Positions 8,962 through 18,946 of a stretch of DNA of 64,000 bases are shown here, in pieces (the first letter of the stretch is position 1; each line of letters opens with the position of its first letter). The notes beneath the pieces were generated by a model, which saw only the letters and a program-made list of their open reading frames with translations, was not told where the DNA came from and searched no databases. The translations under genes and the position numbers were made by a program. This DNA comes from Prochlorococcus sp. AG-418-I20 (GTDB taxonomy: Bacteria; Cyanobacteriota; Cyanobacteriia; PCC-6307; Cyanobiaceae). The DNA lies in assembly GCA_003214175.1 (NCBI GenBank), contig QCLZ01000001.1, forward strand, positions 62,001 to 126,000, given 5' to 3'.

Positions 8962-11370
8962 TTAACTTACATAACGAATTGGAGCTAATCTGGGATCTAG
9001 AATTTTACTTCCTTTATCACCAAATTTTACGGCTAAAGATATTTTTTCACCACTCCCAAAAATATGTATAATTTCACCTTTCCCAAATTTTGAGTGAATT
9101 AGCTTATCTCCAACTATCCAGCTTTTCCCTTTACTTGGTCCTGAATATAATTTCCTTACTGCATTTATTGGTTTGTTAACAAATTCATTTGGATTATTTC
9201 GATCAACTCTTGTTAAACGATCAAGATGCAAATTTCTTCTAATTGAAGCACCACCAGTTTGTGGTAATTCGCCATCCATTAGATCTTCAGGTATTTCCGA
9301 GAGAAATATTGAAGGAATTGTTGCTTCACGCATTCCACCCCATAATCTTCTTTCTCTGGCATGACTTAAGAAAACTCTTTCTTTAGCTCTAGTAATACCT
9401 ACGTAGCATAATCTTCTTTCCTCTTCAAGAAGTGAGGGAGTATCTATTGATCTATGGCTAGGGAAGAGACCTTGTTCTAGCCCAGTGATAAAAACATTTT
9501 GAAATTCTAAACCTTTACTATTATGTAGAGTCATGAGAGTTACAGAGTTAGGATTATTTTTCTTCGTATCATTATCAGTTGTTAAGGCTGCTGTAGAAAG
9601 AAATCCCTCTACATCTCCACTTTCTGTTTCTTCTTCATATTGAGTAGCTGCATTAATTAGTTCTTGTAAGTTATTTCTTCTATCTTCAGATTCTTCAGTC
9701 CCACTAGAGAGCAAGTCACTTAAATAACCACTTTTTTCTAATATAAGTTGTAGTAGTTGAGCTGGACCTGAATTTTCTAGGTAACACAGTAGATCATTCA
9801 TAACTTCAGTAAATTTATTAATTCCTTTTGATGATCGGCCTATTGTTTCTTCAAGACTTTGCTTATCATTAAGAACCTCCCATAATGGGATATTTAACCT
9901 ATTAGACAGTTCATTAAGTTTTTGAATAGTAGTCTTACCAATCCCTCTTCTAGGAACATTGATGATTCGTAAAAGACTAACGTTATCTGAAGAATTAACC
10001 AGAACTTTCAAATATGCTATTGCATCTTTAATTTCTCTTCTATCATAAAAACGCAATCCTCCAAAAATTGTATAAGGAATGCGCCACCTTACCAGAGATT
10101 CTTCTAATACTCTCGACTGAGCTCTGGTTCGATATAAAATTGCAAAATTTTTCCAAATTGGGTTTTGATTATAGTTATTGAGTGATTTTATCTTATTGGT
10201 AATTGCTTCTGCCTCGGAAATTTCATCATCACAGCTGAGTAACGTTAAAAGTTCCCCTTTTTCTTTAGTAGCCTTTAAAACTTTGTCAATTCTTTCAGAG
10301 TTGTTTTCAATTAGTGAGTTTGCAGCATCAAGGATATTGGAAGATGACCTATAATTTTCTTCTAATTTAATTAAAGATGATTTTGTATCGTCTTTGATTG
10401 AAGTTTTAAAATCTTCTTGAAAACCAATTAAAATTCTGAAGTCAGCTGCTCTAAAACTATAAATACTTTGATCAGCATCCCCAACTACAAAAATTGATCG
10501 ATCTTCCCAATTGAAGAATTTTTTTGGTTCAGTATTTCCAGCCGTAATTAATTTTATAAGTTCATATTGTGTTCTATTTGTATCTTGATATTCGTCAACT
10601 AAAATATGTTTAAATCTTTTGTGCCAGTAATCTCTGACTATATCATTTTGCCTCAATAAGAAAACAGGCAAAAGTAGAAGATCATCAAAGTCTAAAGAAT
10701 TATTTTTTGAGAGCGAAATTCTATATCTCTTGTAGGCTTCTGCAACTGTTTTATCAAAATTATTATCTGCTTTTTCTAAAAGATCATTAGAAGTTAAGCA
10801 TTGATTTTTAGCATTACTTATTAATCTTTTAATCTTTTTGGGATCATATCTTTTGGGGTCAAGATTCATATCTTGACTAATAATTTCTTTTACTAATGTT
10901 TGAGAATCTGTTTCATCGTAAATTGAAAATTGCCTTGTCCATTTTAGGCCTTCTGGATCAGTATATTTTTCAATATCGTATCTCAGAAGTCTTGAAAATA
11001 AAGAATGGAAAGTACCGATCCAAAGGTTCTGAAGCCTCTCTTGGTGAACGTTTGTTCTTAATTGATTTTGATCAATTTCTTTGAGAGTTGTCCAAGGCTG
11101 ACCAAATTGATTAAAAGCTAATTCTTGGGCTAGAAGAACCTCTAGTCTTGCTTTCATTTCTTTGGCAGCTTTGTTAGTGAAAGTGACTGCAAGAATGTTA
11201 TAGGGATCTATAGAGTTACCCTCAATAAGGTTTGCAATTCTATGAGTAAGAGCCTTAGTTTTTCCGCTACCTGCACCAGCTACAACTAATAGTGGTCCAT
11301 AAACATGTTTTACTGCTTGAAGTTGTTGATTGTTTAGGGACTTAAAAAGGAAATTGTTGGTTTGAGGCAC
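8962..11370 (-). CDS. UvrD/PcrA-type ATP-dependent DNA helicase
   Basis: Superfamily 1A 3'-5' helicase for nucleotide-excision and mismatch repair and for removing RecA or stalled complexes. The 802-residue protein has LNNQQLQAV (Q motif), Walker A AGAGSGKT (about 32), TFTNKAAKEMKARL, DEYQDTNRTQY (motif II), GDADQSIYSFRAAD (motif III), NYRSS (motif IV), TLMTLHNSKGLEF (motif V) and VGITRAKERVFLSHA (motif VI). The last 70 residues contain the PcrA-type C-terminal segment VGDKLIHSKFGKGEI. Full length for the family. Confidence 0.95.
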   Translation of the reverse strand: MPQTNNFLFKSLNNQQLQAVKHVYGPLLVVAGAGSGKTKALTHRIANLIEGNSIDPYNILAVTFTNKAAKEMKARLEVLLAQELAFNQFGQPWTTLKEIDQNQLRTNVHQERLQNLWIGTFHSLFSRLLRYDIEKYTDPEGLKWTRQFSIYDETDSQTLVKEIISQDMNLDPKRYDPKKIKRLISNAKNQCLTSNDLLEKADNNFDKTVAEAYKRYRISLSKNNSLDFDDLLLLPVFLLRQNDIVRDYWHKRFKHILVDEYQDTNRTQYELIKLITAGNTEPKKFFNWEDRSIFVVGDADQSIYSFRAADFRILIGFQEDFKTSIKDDTKSSLIKLEENYRSSSNILDAANSLIENNSERIDKVLKATKEKGELLTLLSCDDEISEAEAITNKIKSLNNYNQNPIWKNFAILYRTRAQSRVLEESLVRWRIPYTIFGGLRFYDRREIKDAIAYLKVLVNSSDNVSLLRIINVPRRGIGKTTIQKLNELSNRLNIPLWEVLNDKQSLEETIGRSSKGINKFTEVMNDLLCYLENSGPAQLLQLILEKSGYLSDLLSSGTEESEDRRNNLQELINAATQYEEETESGDVEGFLSTAALTTDNDTKKNNPNSVTLMTLHNSKGLEFQNVFITGLEQGLFPSHRSIDTPSLLEEERRLCYVGITRAKERVFLSHARERRLWGGMREATIPSIFLSEIPEDLMDGELPQTGGASIRRNLHLDRLTRVDRNNPNEFVNKPINAVRKLYSGPSKGKSWIVGDKLIHSKFGKGEIIHIFGSGEKISLAVKFGDKGSKILDPRLAPIRYVS

Positions 11371-11392
11371 TTTTGGAAGGGTTTTTCAAGAA

Positions 11393-11599
11393 TCAGACTT
11401 TACTATGAGATTCGGATTCCGTTTCTAGATCTTCTAACTTTTTTTTTAAATTGACAAGTTCATTATTGTTATTAATTATTTCTTCGAATTTATTTTGAGG
11501 CATCTTTAATTTCATACTTCTGTCTAGAATTTCTTTTTCCAATCTCTTTTTATATGAGGAAATAAGTTTCTTTGATAATTCTAAATCCTGTTGATCCAA
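11393..11599 (-). CDS. Hypothetical protein, charged and helical
   Basis: A 68-codon ORF, 22 bases upstream of the helicase gene on the same strand. The product is rich in Lys, Glu and Leu (LKKKLEDLETESESH at the C-terminus) and should form a coiled coil; no known domain is recognised. Context suggests it is the first gene of a helicase/CCA-enzyme transcription unit. Confidence 0.55.
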   Translation of the reverse strand: MDQQDLELSKKLISSYKKRLEKEILDRSMKLKMPQNKFEEIINNNNELVNLKKKLEDLETESESHSKV

Positions 11600-11777
11600 A
11601 ACTTTATTAAAAATATAATTTTATATTAGCGGAAAAAAATTTTTTATTTGAATTATTTCAACTATCACTTTGGAATGAAGTTATTAATTAAGAAGCGTTG
11701 CGTTAAGTTTGAAATTGTATTGTTTTAACTAGCTTTGTATTATTCTTAAGATCGGTCTTTAATTTTTTTCTACAGGA

Positions 11778-12290
11778 ATGTCAGTTTCAAAGAATAATCA
11801 ACTATTGTCAGCCGATAAGAAATTAAATGATTTAAGCAACATAAAAGAATTTATTAATACTTCAAACTCAAGATTAGATGCAATAACCTCAATAACCAAT
11901 AATTCACATGCAATCGCAGCAGACGCTGTAACAGCAATGATTTGCGAAGATCAAGGTTCACTTAATTCAAAAATATCTTTAAATACAACTAACAAGATGT
12001 CCGTTTGTTTAAGAGATGGAGAAATAATCCTAAGGATTGTTGCTTATCTTTTAATTTCTAATGACGAATCAGTTTTAGAAAAAAGTTGTTTGAAGGATCT
12101 TAAAAATACTTATCTTGCTCTTGGGGTACCTTTAAGAAATGCAAGAAGGGCTTTTGAATTAATGCGAGATGCAACTATCTCTGATTTGAATTCAACAGTT
12201 AATAATATGCGTGGAAACAAAGACTTTCTTCCTAAATTAATATCTGAAACAGAGTTTCAATTTGAAAGGATAATTAATCTTTTAAACTAG
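11778..12290 (+). CDS. cpeB: Degenerate phycoerythrin beta chain
   Basis: Phycobiliprotein of 170 residues. [17 protein letters not shown] contains C77, equivalent to the Cys-82 chromophore site of phycoerythrin beta. C56 (MICED) matches Cys-61, but the partner Cys-50 position is Ala45 and the C-terminal Cys-165 site is absent, so probably only one bilin is bound covalently. There is no cpeA beside it. This matches the reduced class III phycoerythrin of high-light Prochlorococcus, thought to act as a light sensor or relic rather than a bulk antenna. It converges on cpeS with a 17-base overlap. Confidence 0.92.
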   Translation: MSVSKNNQLLSADKKLNDLSNIKEFINTSNSRLDAITSITNNSHAIAADAVTAMICEDQGSLNSKISLNTTNKMSVCLRDGEIILRIVAYLLISNDESVLEKSCLKDLKNTYLALGVPLRNARRAFELMRDATISDLNSTVNNMRGNKDFLPKLISETEFQFERIINLLN

Positions 12291-12825
12291 CTAAATTCCT
12301 TATCTCTGAAGTATGGGATGTCTGTATAACTGAGTTATTTTCAAGATTTCTAATAGTAGAAAATCTGGATCTTACATGAGTGGACAAAAAGGAAATTCTT
12401 TCTTCGGAAACTGTTGATTTATAAATAGTTTTAATGTGTAAATTATTTTGTTTATCAACAAAATAATTGGATGATGAAATAAAGGATTCTGTATAACCTT
12501 TATTTCTTAAAACAATTCCTGAATTTTCATCTTTGGGTAAAAAAATCAGAATAGTTTCATCTCCCTCACGGATATCATTATTGTCCCAATCACTAATAGC
12601 TTGCCAGTTTATAGAAATGGCTATGCTCTCTAGGTTTAAACTAAATTTATAATTTTTAAAAATTTCAACGACTTTTTTATTTTTTTTGTTGATATGTTTT
12701 ATATATATTTTACTAGTTGAGTTTTCAAATTCCTGAAAAGCTAAAGTGTGAGTACTTCTAATAGATTTCCACTCTCCTATACTTTTATCAATGAATTGAT
12801 TAATTATTGTTAGATTCTTCGTCAA
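12274..12825 (-). CDS. cpeS: CpeS-type phycobilin lyase
   Basis: Lipocalin-fold lyase that attaches phycoerythrobilin to the Cys-82-type site of phycoerythrin beta. The 183-residue protein has [15 protein letters not shown] near the N-terminus and [18 protein letters not shown] near the C-terminus, both typical of CpcS/CpeS. The only usable start is a TTG at 12825, because a TAG lies four codons upstream and there is no internal Met; it overlaps the upstream small gene by 26 bases. Adjacency to cpeB fits a dedicated enzyme-substrate pair. Confidence 0.88.
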   Translation of the reverse strand: MTKNLTIINQFIDKSIGEWKSIRSTHTLAFQEFENSTSKIYIKHINKKNKKVVEIFKNYKFSLNLESIAISINWQAISDWDNNDIREGDETILIFLPKDENSGIVLRNKGYTESFISSSNYFVDKQNNLHIKTIYKSTVSEERISFLSTHVRSRFSTIRNLENNSVIQTSHTSEIRNLASLKD

Positions 12826-12979
12826 GTTTATCTTCTACGGAATGATTTTCTGCTTTTTGTATCATTCTTACCATTGAATCCACCATTAATCTCTTTGCAG
12901 AAGTTACTTTTAATCCAGAAGGAGTAGTTGATATTTGTTCTCCAGGGCGATCATATGAAGTTGGTCTAAATGGAGTCAT
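12800..12979 (-). CDS. Small hypothetical protein upstream of cpeS
   Basis: A 59-codon ORF starting at an ATG and running into cpeS (26-base overlap). The product begins [15 protein letters not shown], has a central basic helix with [20 protein letters not shown] and an acidic tail. It may be another remnant of the phycoerythrin gene region, but no domain is recognised and this is inference from position only. Confidence 0.6.
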   Translation of the reverse strand: MTPFRPTSYDRPGEQISTTPSGLKVTSAKRLMVDSMVRMIQKAENHSVEDKLDEESNNN

Positions 12980-13096
12980 CTAATAACTTTAAAAATTAAT
13001 CGATTTCTATTCTTGCATGAATCATTATTTATATAGTTATTGTTTGCGAAAATGTCATATCTTTCTTCTTTGATTACAGAATTATCAACTGTTTTG

Positions 13097-13732
13097 TTAT
13101 TTAGGCATTTTGTTTTTTGCCAATCCTGATATAGTTGCTAAAGCAAACATTCCCAATAGAGCAGTCCCAAGAAATAATCCAGCTCCCTGACTAACTCCAG
13201 CTCCTACTGCGACAAGTATAGAGTCACTGATTAGAAGACTTATTAATAATGCAGGAGTAAATATTTTCCAGCGAGTTCCTCCAATACCAATTGCGTAGCT
13301 TAGAAAATCAAAAAGGCCAGTCATTAGAAGACCTGTCATAAGAAAGAAATTTTCTTCTAGCTGGTTTTGATTAAAACTTTCAATCTTTTTCATTGCTTTC
13401 GGGCCTACTAAATTACGTACAGGAACCCGACCATAATTTCTTGCAATAAAGAAAGCAGCTTGGCAAAAAACAATATCAGAAAAGATTATTGTAATGTAAC
13501 CTTTTTGAAATCCTAGTAATGAACCAGCTAGCAGAGAATAAGCTGAACTTGGAAGAGCGGGCAAAATAATACTTACTCCTCTAAGTATGAATATTCCAAA
13601 AGGTGCCCAAATTCCCATACTTTCTATTTTGTTTCTAAGAGGTTCAATTCCATAATTTTGGATTAAGTAAATTAATACAACGAATATTGCTATAAAAAAA
13701 ACTACTGAGAGAAATTTTTGTATTTTATTCAT
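13097..13732 (-). CDS. DedA/TVP38/TMEM64-family membrane protein
   Basis: Integral membrane protein of 211 residues with about five hydrophobic segments. It contains the SNARE-associated/DedA-like patterns PALPSSAYSLLAGSLLGF (about residue 57) and, in the second half, GLFDFLSYAIGIGGTRW. Family members are implicated in lipid flipping and envelope stress tolerance; the substrate is not known here. It stands alone, about 118 bases from the cpeS-linked small gene. Confidence 0.8.
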   Translation of the reverse strand: MNKIQKFLSVVFFIAIFVVLIYLIQNYGIEPLRNKIESMGIWAPFGIFILRGVSIILPALPSSAYSLLAGSLLGFQKGYITIIFSDIVFCQAAFFIARNYGRVPVRNLVGPKAMKKIESFNQNQLEENFFLMTGLLMTGLFDFLSYAIGIGGTRWKIFTPALLISLLISDSILVAVGAGVSQGAGLFLGTALLGMFALATISGLAKNKMPK

Positions 13733-13879
13733 TATCTTTCTAATTAACTAATTGGAAGTAAGTTTTGAATTTAATATTTGATTGTATCTATAATAGAAAT
13801 ACTAATCAATAAAAGTTTTTACAAATTTTTAATCTTATATTTACTCTAGATAAAAGATTTTTGTATTTAACAAGTATTC

Positions 13880-14299
13880 ATGGTTGATTCTAAGAATAAA
13901 GTTAGTTCAATATTTATTAGAAATAGCATTGGTTTAGTTCTGTCAATAATCGTTTCCATTTGTATTTTTATAAAACAAGCAAATGCTTTGCCTCATGAAT
14001 GGGTTGGAGTCCCTAAAAGTGAATATGGAGAACAGTTGTGGGATAGGCAAAGTATTAAAAGGAATGAGGATGGTTCTGTGAGAGTATTGAGTAAATATAT
14101 TCCCAAAACAAAAAGTGAAATTACTAAGGATATTCTCTATACAATGGATATAAATTGTTTTGAAAAATCATTTAGAGACGTTGATGTCTCTATAGATGAA
14201 GTAAATAGTAATTTTAATGATTTAGCTGATTGGCAAGATCCAAATGGAGATGAATTGATTTTGGGTGTTATTGGTCAAGTCTGCAGAGTAGAAAACTAA
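13880..14299 (+). CDS. Hypothetical exported protein
   Basis: A 139-codon gene. The N-terminus has a basic start and a hydrophobic stretch ending ANALPHEW, a good signal peptide with cleavage after ANA. The mature part (about 103 residues) contains two Cys residues that could form a disulfide and the sequence RNEDGSVRVLSKYIP. No domain is recognised; a periplasmic or lumenal location is inferred. A hairpin at 14358-14383 may end its transcript. Confidence 0.75.
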   Translation: MVDSKNKVSSIFIRNSIGLVLSIIVSICIFIKQANALPHEWVGVPKSEYGEQLWDRQSIKRNEDGSVRVLSKYIPKTKSEITKDILYTMDINCFEKSFRDVDVSIDEVNSNFNDLADWQDPNGDELILGVIGQVCRVEN

Positions 14300-14357
14300 C
14301 AAATCTTAAATTTTAGAAACAACATAAAAAGTAAGTTTCTACTTTTTTAGAAAATAT

Positions 14358-14383
14358 AAAACCCCTTCATAGAAGAGGTTTTA
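14358..14383. terminator. Bidirectional hairpin terminator
   Basis: AAAACC(CC)TTC / GAAG-AGGTTTT inverted repeat with an ATA loop, T-rich on both sides. It lies between the exported-protein gene (+) and tRNA-Phe (-) and could serve both. Confidence 0.55.
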
Positions 14384-14387
14384 AAGG

Positions 14388-14460
14388 TGCCAGGACCCAG
14401 ATTTGAACTGGGGACACGGCGATTTTCAGTCGCCTGCTCTACCAACTGAGCTATCCCGGC
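14388..14460 (-). tRNA. tRNA-Phe (GAA)
   Basis: A 73-base cloverleaf on the minus strand: acceptor GCCGGGA/TCCTGGC with a G-T pair allowed, D-arm GCTCAGTTGGTAGAGC, anticodon loop CTGAAAA giving GAA, T-arm with GTTCAAATC. CCA is not encoded. Confidence 0.97.
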
Positions 14461-14549
14461 TCTAACCTATATACTTTAAATTACGATGTGTAGTTTGTGA
14501 AACCCTTTTCATTAAAAATTTTATTTCTTCACCAAATATCCAAAAACTA

Positions 14550-15782
14550 TTATTTTGCATTAATCGCTAATAAGGCAGTCCCAAATGAAGTAGTTTTTTT
14601 ACATGAAACTATTGGTATATTGATAATTTTTTCTCTTATTTTTCTCCATTGTGGGTTTTTTGAACCTCCCCCAAGAGTAATAATTTTTTTTGGAAGAGAA
14701 CCTGTTAGTTCGCCAAGTTTTTCCCATCCTTTCAATTCGATCTTAGCTAGTCCCTCGAACAATGCATGTAAATAAAGTGAATCGCTTACTGGTCTAGGGC
14801 CAAGTATAGGCTCCAAATTAGGATTATTAACAGGAAATCTCTCTCCTTTACTATTGAGAGGTAAAAGATTTAAAGAAGTATTTTTCGAAGGATTAATTTG
14901 TCGACTAAGTTCCTTGATTTCTAAATCTGAAAAGAACTTAGACAAGATACCGCATCCTGCGTTTGATGCTCCTCCACATATCCAATCGCCGTTTATTCTA
15001 TGGGATGTAATTCCTTTTTCTTTTATAGGATTATTAATAATTTTTTTAACCACAATAGTTGTACCTAAAATTGTGAGACCATCTTCTTTCCCTAAACCTG
15101 TAGCTATTAAACTTGCATTAGAGTCTGTGGTACCTGAGATTAATATTAATTTCTTATTCAAGTTAAATCTCTCCGCTAAATCAAAATTTACTTGTCCAAT
15201 TATTTCCCCACTCTTTATTATGCGAGGCAGACATTTTTGCCATGAAGTATTGAGATAGCTTTTTGGCCATGATTCTTTTTTTAGATCCCAACCAAGTTTT
15301 AGATTATTACCTTCCTCTCCATGAGTCCAATCTTTTAAAAACCAACCAGTGATCCAATCAGATTGATGTCGTAAAAGTATATTTGTCCCATATTTATCGA
15401 TTAGTTTTAATGCTTTAGCAAGACTACTGTATGGGGTTCGTAAATGCTCTTCTTCAGAAGTTAATGATTCAAGAAGGATTTTATATTCATTACATGCTTG
15501 GTTGTAAGGTATTGCCTCTCCTAAAGGCTCACCTTTTTTATTGCATGCTGTCAAAGTTCCTGAGGTGCCAGATATAGCCAATTTATCAAGGTAACTTTTT
15601 ACTTCGATAGGTAAACTGTCTAATAGTTTTGAACAAGAATCAATCCAAGAATTTGGATTTTCAAATCTGTATTTATAATGAACTGAATTCGAATATATTA
15701 ATTCCTTGTGTCTGTTTATTATAGATATTCTTGCACCGCTGGTCCCAAAATCTAACCCTCCAAAAAAAATATCAGGCATCAA
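14550..15782 (-). CDS. FGGY-family carbohydrate kinase (ribulokinase/xylulokinase-like)
   Basis: Sugar kinase of 410 residues with GLDFGTSGARISI (ATP-binding, about residue 10), LAISGTSGTL, ISGTTDSNASLIATGLG and TLGGGSKNPQWRKI (adenosine motif). This short cyanobacterial/plant type is related to proteins shown to phosphorylate D-ribulose or xylulose, so a role in salvaging free pentulose into the Calvin or pentose phosphate cycle is likely, but the substrate is inferred. Two adjacent Met codons (15782 and 15779) are equally possible starts. It lies 9 bases downstream of metK. Confidence 0.85.
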   Translation of the reverse strand: MMPDIFFGGLDFGTSGARISIINRHKELIYSNSVHYKYRFENPNSWIDSCSKLLDSLPIEVKSYLDKLAISGTSGTLTACNKKGEPLGEAIPYNQACNEYKILLESLTSEEEHLRTPYSSLAKALKLIDKYGTNILLRHQSDWITGWFLKDWTHGEEGNNLKLGWDLKKESWPKSYLNTSWQKCLPRIIKSGEIIGQVNFDLAERFNLNKKLILISGTTDSNASLIATGLGKEDGLTILGTTIVVKKIINNPIKEKGITSHRINGDWICGGASNAGCGILSKFFSDLEIKELSRQINPSKNTSLNLLPLNSKGERFPVNNPNLEPILGPRPVSDSLYLHALFEGLAKIELKGWEKLGELTGSLPKKIITLGGGSKNPQWRKIREKIINIPIVSCKKTTSFGTALLAINAK

Positions 15783-15791
15783 CTCAATACT

Positions 15792-17033
15792 TTATAAAAA
15801 TACTTTAGATGCCTCTGCTAATTGGGCTGCTTTTTCATCTACATTTTCCCAAGGAAGTTCAAGATCTCTTCTCCCAAAATGTCCATAGGAGGCAGTCTTT
15901 CTGAAAAAGTTACCTCCCATATTTTTTGGCAGATTTCTTAAGTTAAATTCTTTTATTATCGCTGCAGGTCTTAAATCAAAGTGCTTTTTAATAAGCTCAG
16001 TCAAATTAGCTTGTGAAATAACACCAGTATCAAAAGTCTCAACGAGAATGGAAATCGGTTTTGCTACTCCAATTGCATAACTTAATTGTACTTCTGCTTT
16101 TTCGGCCAATTTTGCCTTAACTATACTTTTCGCTACATAACGTGCTGCATAAGCGGCTGATCTATCGACTTTTGTAGGATCTTTCCCCGAAAAAGCCCCA
16201 CCTCCGTGTCTAGCATATCCACCATAAGTATCAACAATAATTTTTCTTCCAGTAAGACCGGCGTCTCCTTGTGGTCCTCCTACGACAAATTTTCCTGTGG
16301 GGTTTACTAGAAATCTTGTTTTGTGAACGTTTGGTTTGATTGCTAAATCTTCAGTAGCTGGAATTACAACATTTGTCCATAAATCTTCTTTTATTCTTTG
16401 ACGAATTTCTTCTTCATTCTTAATACCATCAATTTCAGGATCATGTTGAGTTGAAATTAAAATGGTATTAATTGAAACTGGTAATCCTTTTTCATAATTA
16501 ATACTAACTTGAGTTTTGCCATCAGGGAGAAGATAATTAAGGACTTTTTCATGCCTTACTTTGGCAAGTTGAATAGCTAATCTATGTGCCAAACTAATCG
16601 GTAGAGGCATTAATTCAGGAGTCTCATTGCATGCATAGCCAAACATTATGCCTTGGTCGCCAGCTCCTGTCTTATTTTCCAAGTCATCGTTAACATCATC
16701 TGCTTCGTTGACTCCTTGTGAAATATCAGGAGATTGCTCGTCAAGGGCTACTAAAACAGCACAACTATTTGCGTCAAAGCCTCCTGCTTTATCGCCTTCA
16801 TATCCAATTTCTTTAATTACATTTCTAACTAGTTTTATATAATCAACTTTTGCTTTTGAAGTTATTTCTCCAGTAAGTAGACAAAGACCAGTATTTACTA
16901 CAGTTTCACATGCAACTCTACTTTCTGGATCCTCTGTCAATAAAGCATCTAAAACAGCGTCACTTATTTGATCACATATTTTGTCAGGATGTCCTTCAGT
17001 TACAGATTCAGAAGTAAAAATGAAATCACTCAT
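15792..17033 (-). CDS. metK: S-adenosylmethionine synthetase
   Basis: Makes SAM from methionine and ATP. The 413 residues begin with [20 protein letters not shown] and contain [12 protein letters not shown] (ATP-binding hexapeptide region, about residue 121), [19 protein letters not shown] and the C-terminal [14 protein letters not shown]. Full length. The 134-base gap upstream holds its promoter and separates it from the S1 gene on the same strand. Confidence 0.98.
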   Translation of the reverse strand: MSDFIFTSESVTEGHPDKICDQISDAVLDALLTEDPESRVACETVVNTGLCLLTGEITSKAKVDYIKLVRNVIKEIGYEGDKAGGFDANSCAVLVALDEQSPDISQGVNEADDVNDDLENKTGAGDQGIMFGYACNETPELMPLPISLAHRLAIQLAKVRHEKVLNYLLPDGKTQVSINYEKGLPVSINTILISTQHDPEIDGIKNEEEIRQRIKEDLWTNVVIPATEDLAIKPNVHKTRFLVNPTGKFVVGGPQGDAGLTGRKIIVDTYGGYARHGGGAFSGKDPTKVDRSAAYAARYVAKSIVKAKLAEKAEVQLSYAIGVAKPISILVETFDTGVISQANLTELIKKHFDLRPAAIIKEFNLRNLPKNMGGNFFRKTASYGHFGRRDLELPWENVDEKAAQLAEASKVFL

Positions 17034-17167
17034 TTAAATATAGTCTAAAATATTAAACTTTATCCTAAATTACACTGTCACTACTAATCAATGATTGTAA
17101 ATTAAAATACTTGTTGAATAATATGCATCCTATGGTTATGTACTCACTGTTTAAAATAAAGGTTATT

Positions 17168-18268
17168 TTAGACTGTTTCAGCTGAAGCCTCAGTAATTTC
17201 TTCATTTTCATCGGTTTGCTCGAATAACATTTGCTTGTATTTCGCAGCCATTTCTTCAGCTTTACTAAAGACTTTTTGAGGGTCAGTTAACATATCTCCT
17301 GGCTCGGGTTCAAGTGCTTTTGTAGATAATGAAATTCTCCCTCTTTCAGAATCAAGGTCAATAATCATAACTTTCATTTGGTCACTAACATTTAAAACAT
17401 TATGAGGAGTCTCTATATGTTCATGACTGATTTCAGAAATGTGTAATAAACCACTTACGCCTCCAATATCAATAAAAGCTCCATAGGGTTTAATACCTTT
17501 AACAGAACCTACAACGACTTCGCCCACCTCAAGCCTATTCATTTTTTTCTCAACCAAGGCTCTTCTATGACTTAGGACCAATCTATTTCTTTCCTCATCT
17601 ACTTCAAGAAATTTTAAAGGTAAGTACTCACCTTCTAAGTCATCTTTAATTTTTCTAGCACTAATATGAGAACCTGGGATGAAACCTCTCAATCCTTCAA
17701 CCCTAACAAGAGCCCCACCTCTGTTTGTTGCAAATACTTCAGAATAAATAGTGGCATCTTCTTTTTGTAGTTGTCTCACTCTTTCCCATGCTCTTTGATA
17801 TTCAATTCTTCTAATCGAAAGTGCTAATTGACCATCTTCATTTTCCTCACTCATTATGAAGAATTCTCTGCTTTCGGAAGGCTGTAAAACATCATTTAGT
17901 CCTTCAACTCTATTTATGGAAACCTCTTGCACAGGCATAAAAGCAGCTGTTTTTGCGCCTATGTCTATCATGGCCCCTTTAGGCTCTAAAGCGAAAACGG
18001 TCCCTTTAACTAGATCACCTGGTTTAAAGTTGTAATCGTATTTTCCTAGAAGTGATGCAAATTCTTCTTGAGTGAATCCAGCATTATCAAAATCTGCATT
18101 TGCTCTGCTTGAGGAGGAGTCTGCTGAAGGAATATCGTCCTTTTCGAATGATAAATCGCTCTCATTTTGGGATTCTGAATCGTTATTTAATTCAGATGAA
18201 TTTTTAATTTCTTTATCTTCAGAAAGTTCTTGTATAGTTTGGGAAGAATTTTCGTTCATTTTTTGCAT
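17168..18268 (-). CDS. rps1: 30S ribosomal protein S1
   Basis: mRNA-binding ribosomal protein that promotes initiation on leaders with weak or no Shine-Dalgarno sequence, relevant here because most genes lack a clear one. The 366-residue product has an acidic Ser/Asn/Glu-rich N-terminus of about 75 residues and three S1 (OB-fold) domains: GDLVKGTVFALEPKGAMIDI, a central diverged repeat with RVEGLRGFIPGSH, and GEVVVGSVKGIKPYGAFIDI with GLLHISEISHEHI. Three repeats is the usual cyanobacterial form. Confidence 0.96.
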   Translation of the reverse strand: MQKMNENSSQTIQELSEDKEIKNSSELNNDSESQNESDLSFEKDDIPSADSSSSRANADFDNAGFTQEEFASLLGKYDYNFKPGDLVKGTVFALEPKGAMIDIGAKTAAFMPVQEVSINRVEGLNDVLQPSESREFFIMSEENEDGQLALSIRRIEYQRAWERVRQLQKEDATIYSEVFATNRGGALVRVEGLRGFIPGSHISARKIKDDLEGEYLPLKFLEVDEERNRLVLSHRRALVEKKMNRLEVGEVVVGSVKGIKPYGAFIDIGGVSGLLHISEISHEHIETPHNVLNVSDQMKVMIIDLDSERGRISLSTKALEPEPGDMLTDPQKVFSKAEEMAAKYKQMLFEQTDENEEITEASAETV

Positions 18269-18367
18269 CGCAGACTACCTAAGGTAGTTAGAAAGGAATG
18301 CTATTAGCCTGCAAACCAATAGCAAAAAACATTGTGTTATTTATTCTACACTTTAAGATGCTTAATT

Positions 18368-18847
18368 TTATAATGTTGAAGCTAATTGGTTTTTTGAACT
18401 TCCTTTTAGAGATTCCAGAGTAGATATGAAATCTTTTACCCCATTAAATTTTCTGTAAACTGAGGCATATCTTATATAAGCTACTTCGTTTTCTTTCCTA
18501 AGATTTTTAAGTATTAACTCTCCAATTAGTGAAGATTTAATGTCCTTGCTAGAGTTTTGTATGATTTGTGATTCAATTCCATCTACAAAATTAATAATTG
18601 ATTCGCTTGTGAAGGCAGTCTTTTCGCAAGCTCTTGATACACCAGTAAATAATTTTTGTTTATTAAATAATTCTCTGCTCCCATCTTTCTTAATAACTGA
18701 AACTGGCATTGTTTCAACTCTTTCATAGGTTGTAAATCTAAAGCTGCAATTTAAGCACTCTCTTCTTCTTCGTACACTTTTACCACTATCAGCAGATCTT
18801 GATTCCAAAACTCTGCTATCGGTATTTTGACAGGTTGGACACTGCAT
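18368..18847 (-). CDS. nrdR: Transcriptional repressor NrdR
   Basis: ATP-cone/zinc-ribbon repressor of ribonucleotide reductase genes. The 159 residues start [17 protein letters not shown] with Cys pairs CPTC and CLNC for zinc, followed by [20 protein letters not shown], and an ATP-cone from about residue 50 ([16 protein letters not shown]). Complete and of normal length. It lies just downstream of psbB-psbT, separated by a strong terminator. Confidence 0.96.
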   Translation of the reverse strand: MQCPTCQNTDSRVLESRSADSGKSVRRRRECLNCSFRFTTYERVETMPVSVIKKDGSRELFNKQKLFTGVSRACEKTAFTSESIINFVDGIESQIIQNSSKDIKSSLIGELILKNLRKENEVAYIRYASVYRKFNGVKDFISTLESLKGSSKNQLASTL

Positions 18848-18907
18848 ATAGTGAAATAAGTTGAACCTTAACTCTAATACTAGAGTAATATTTAACTTAT
18901 GAAAAGT

Positions 18908-18940
18908 AAAAAAAACCCCCTCTGTTTAGAGAGGGGGTTT
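18908..18940 (-). terminator. Rho-independent terminator of psbB-psbT
   Basis: An 11-bp stem, AAACCCCCTCT / AGAGGGGGTTT, with a 6-base loop and a run of eight T on the minus strand. It lies 6 bases beyond psbT. It is one of the strongest terminators in the window. Confidence 0.9.
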
Positions 18941-18946
18941 AAAAAA

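Noticed and set aside
14854-15258. A 134-codon plus-strand reading
   Set aside because: It is antisense to the FGGY kinase and has no family features; the minus strand gene is clear.
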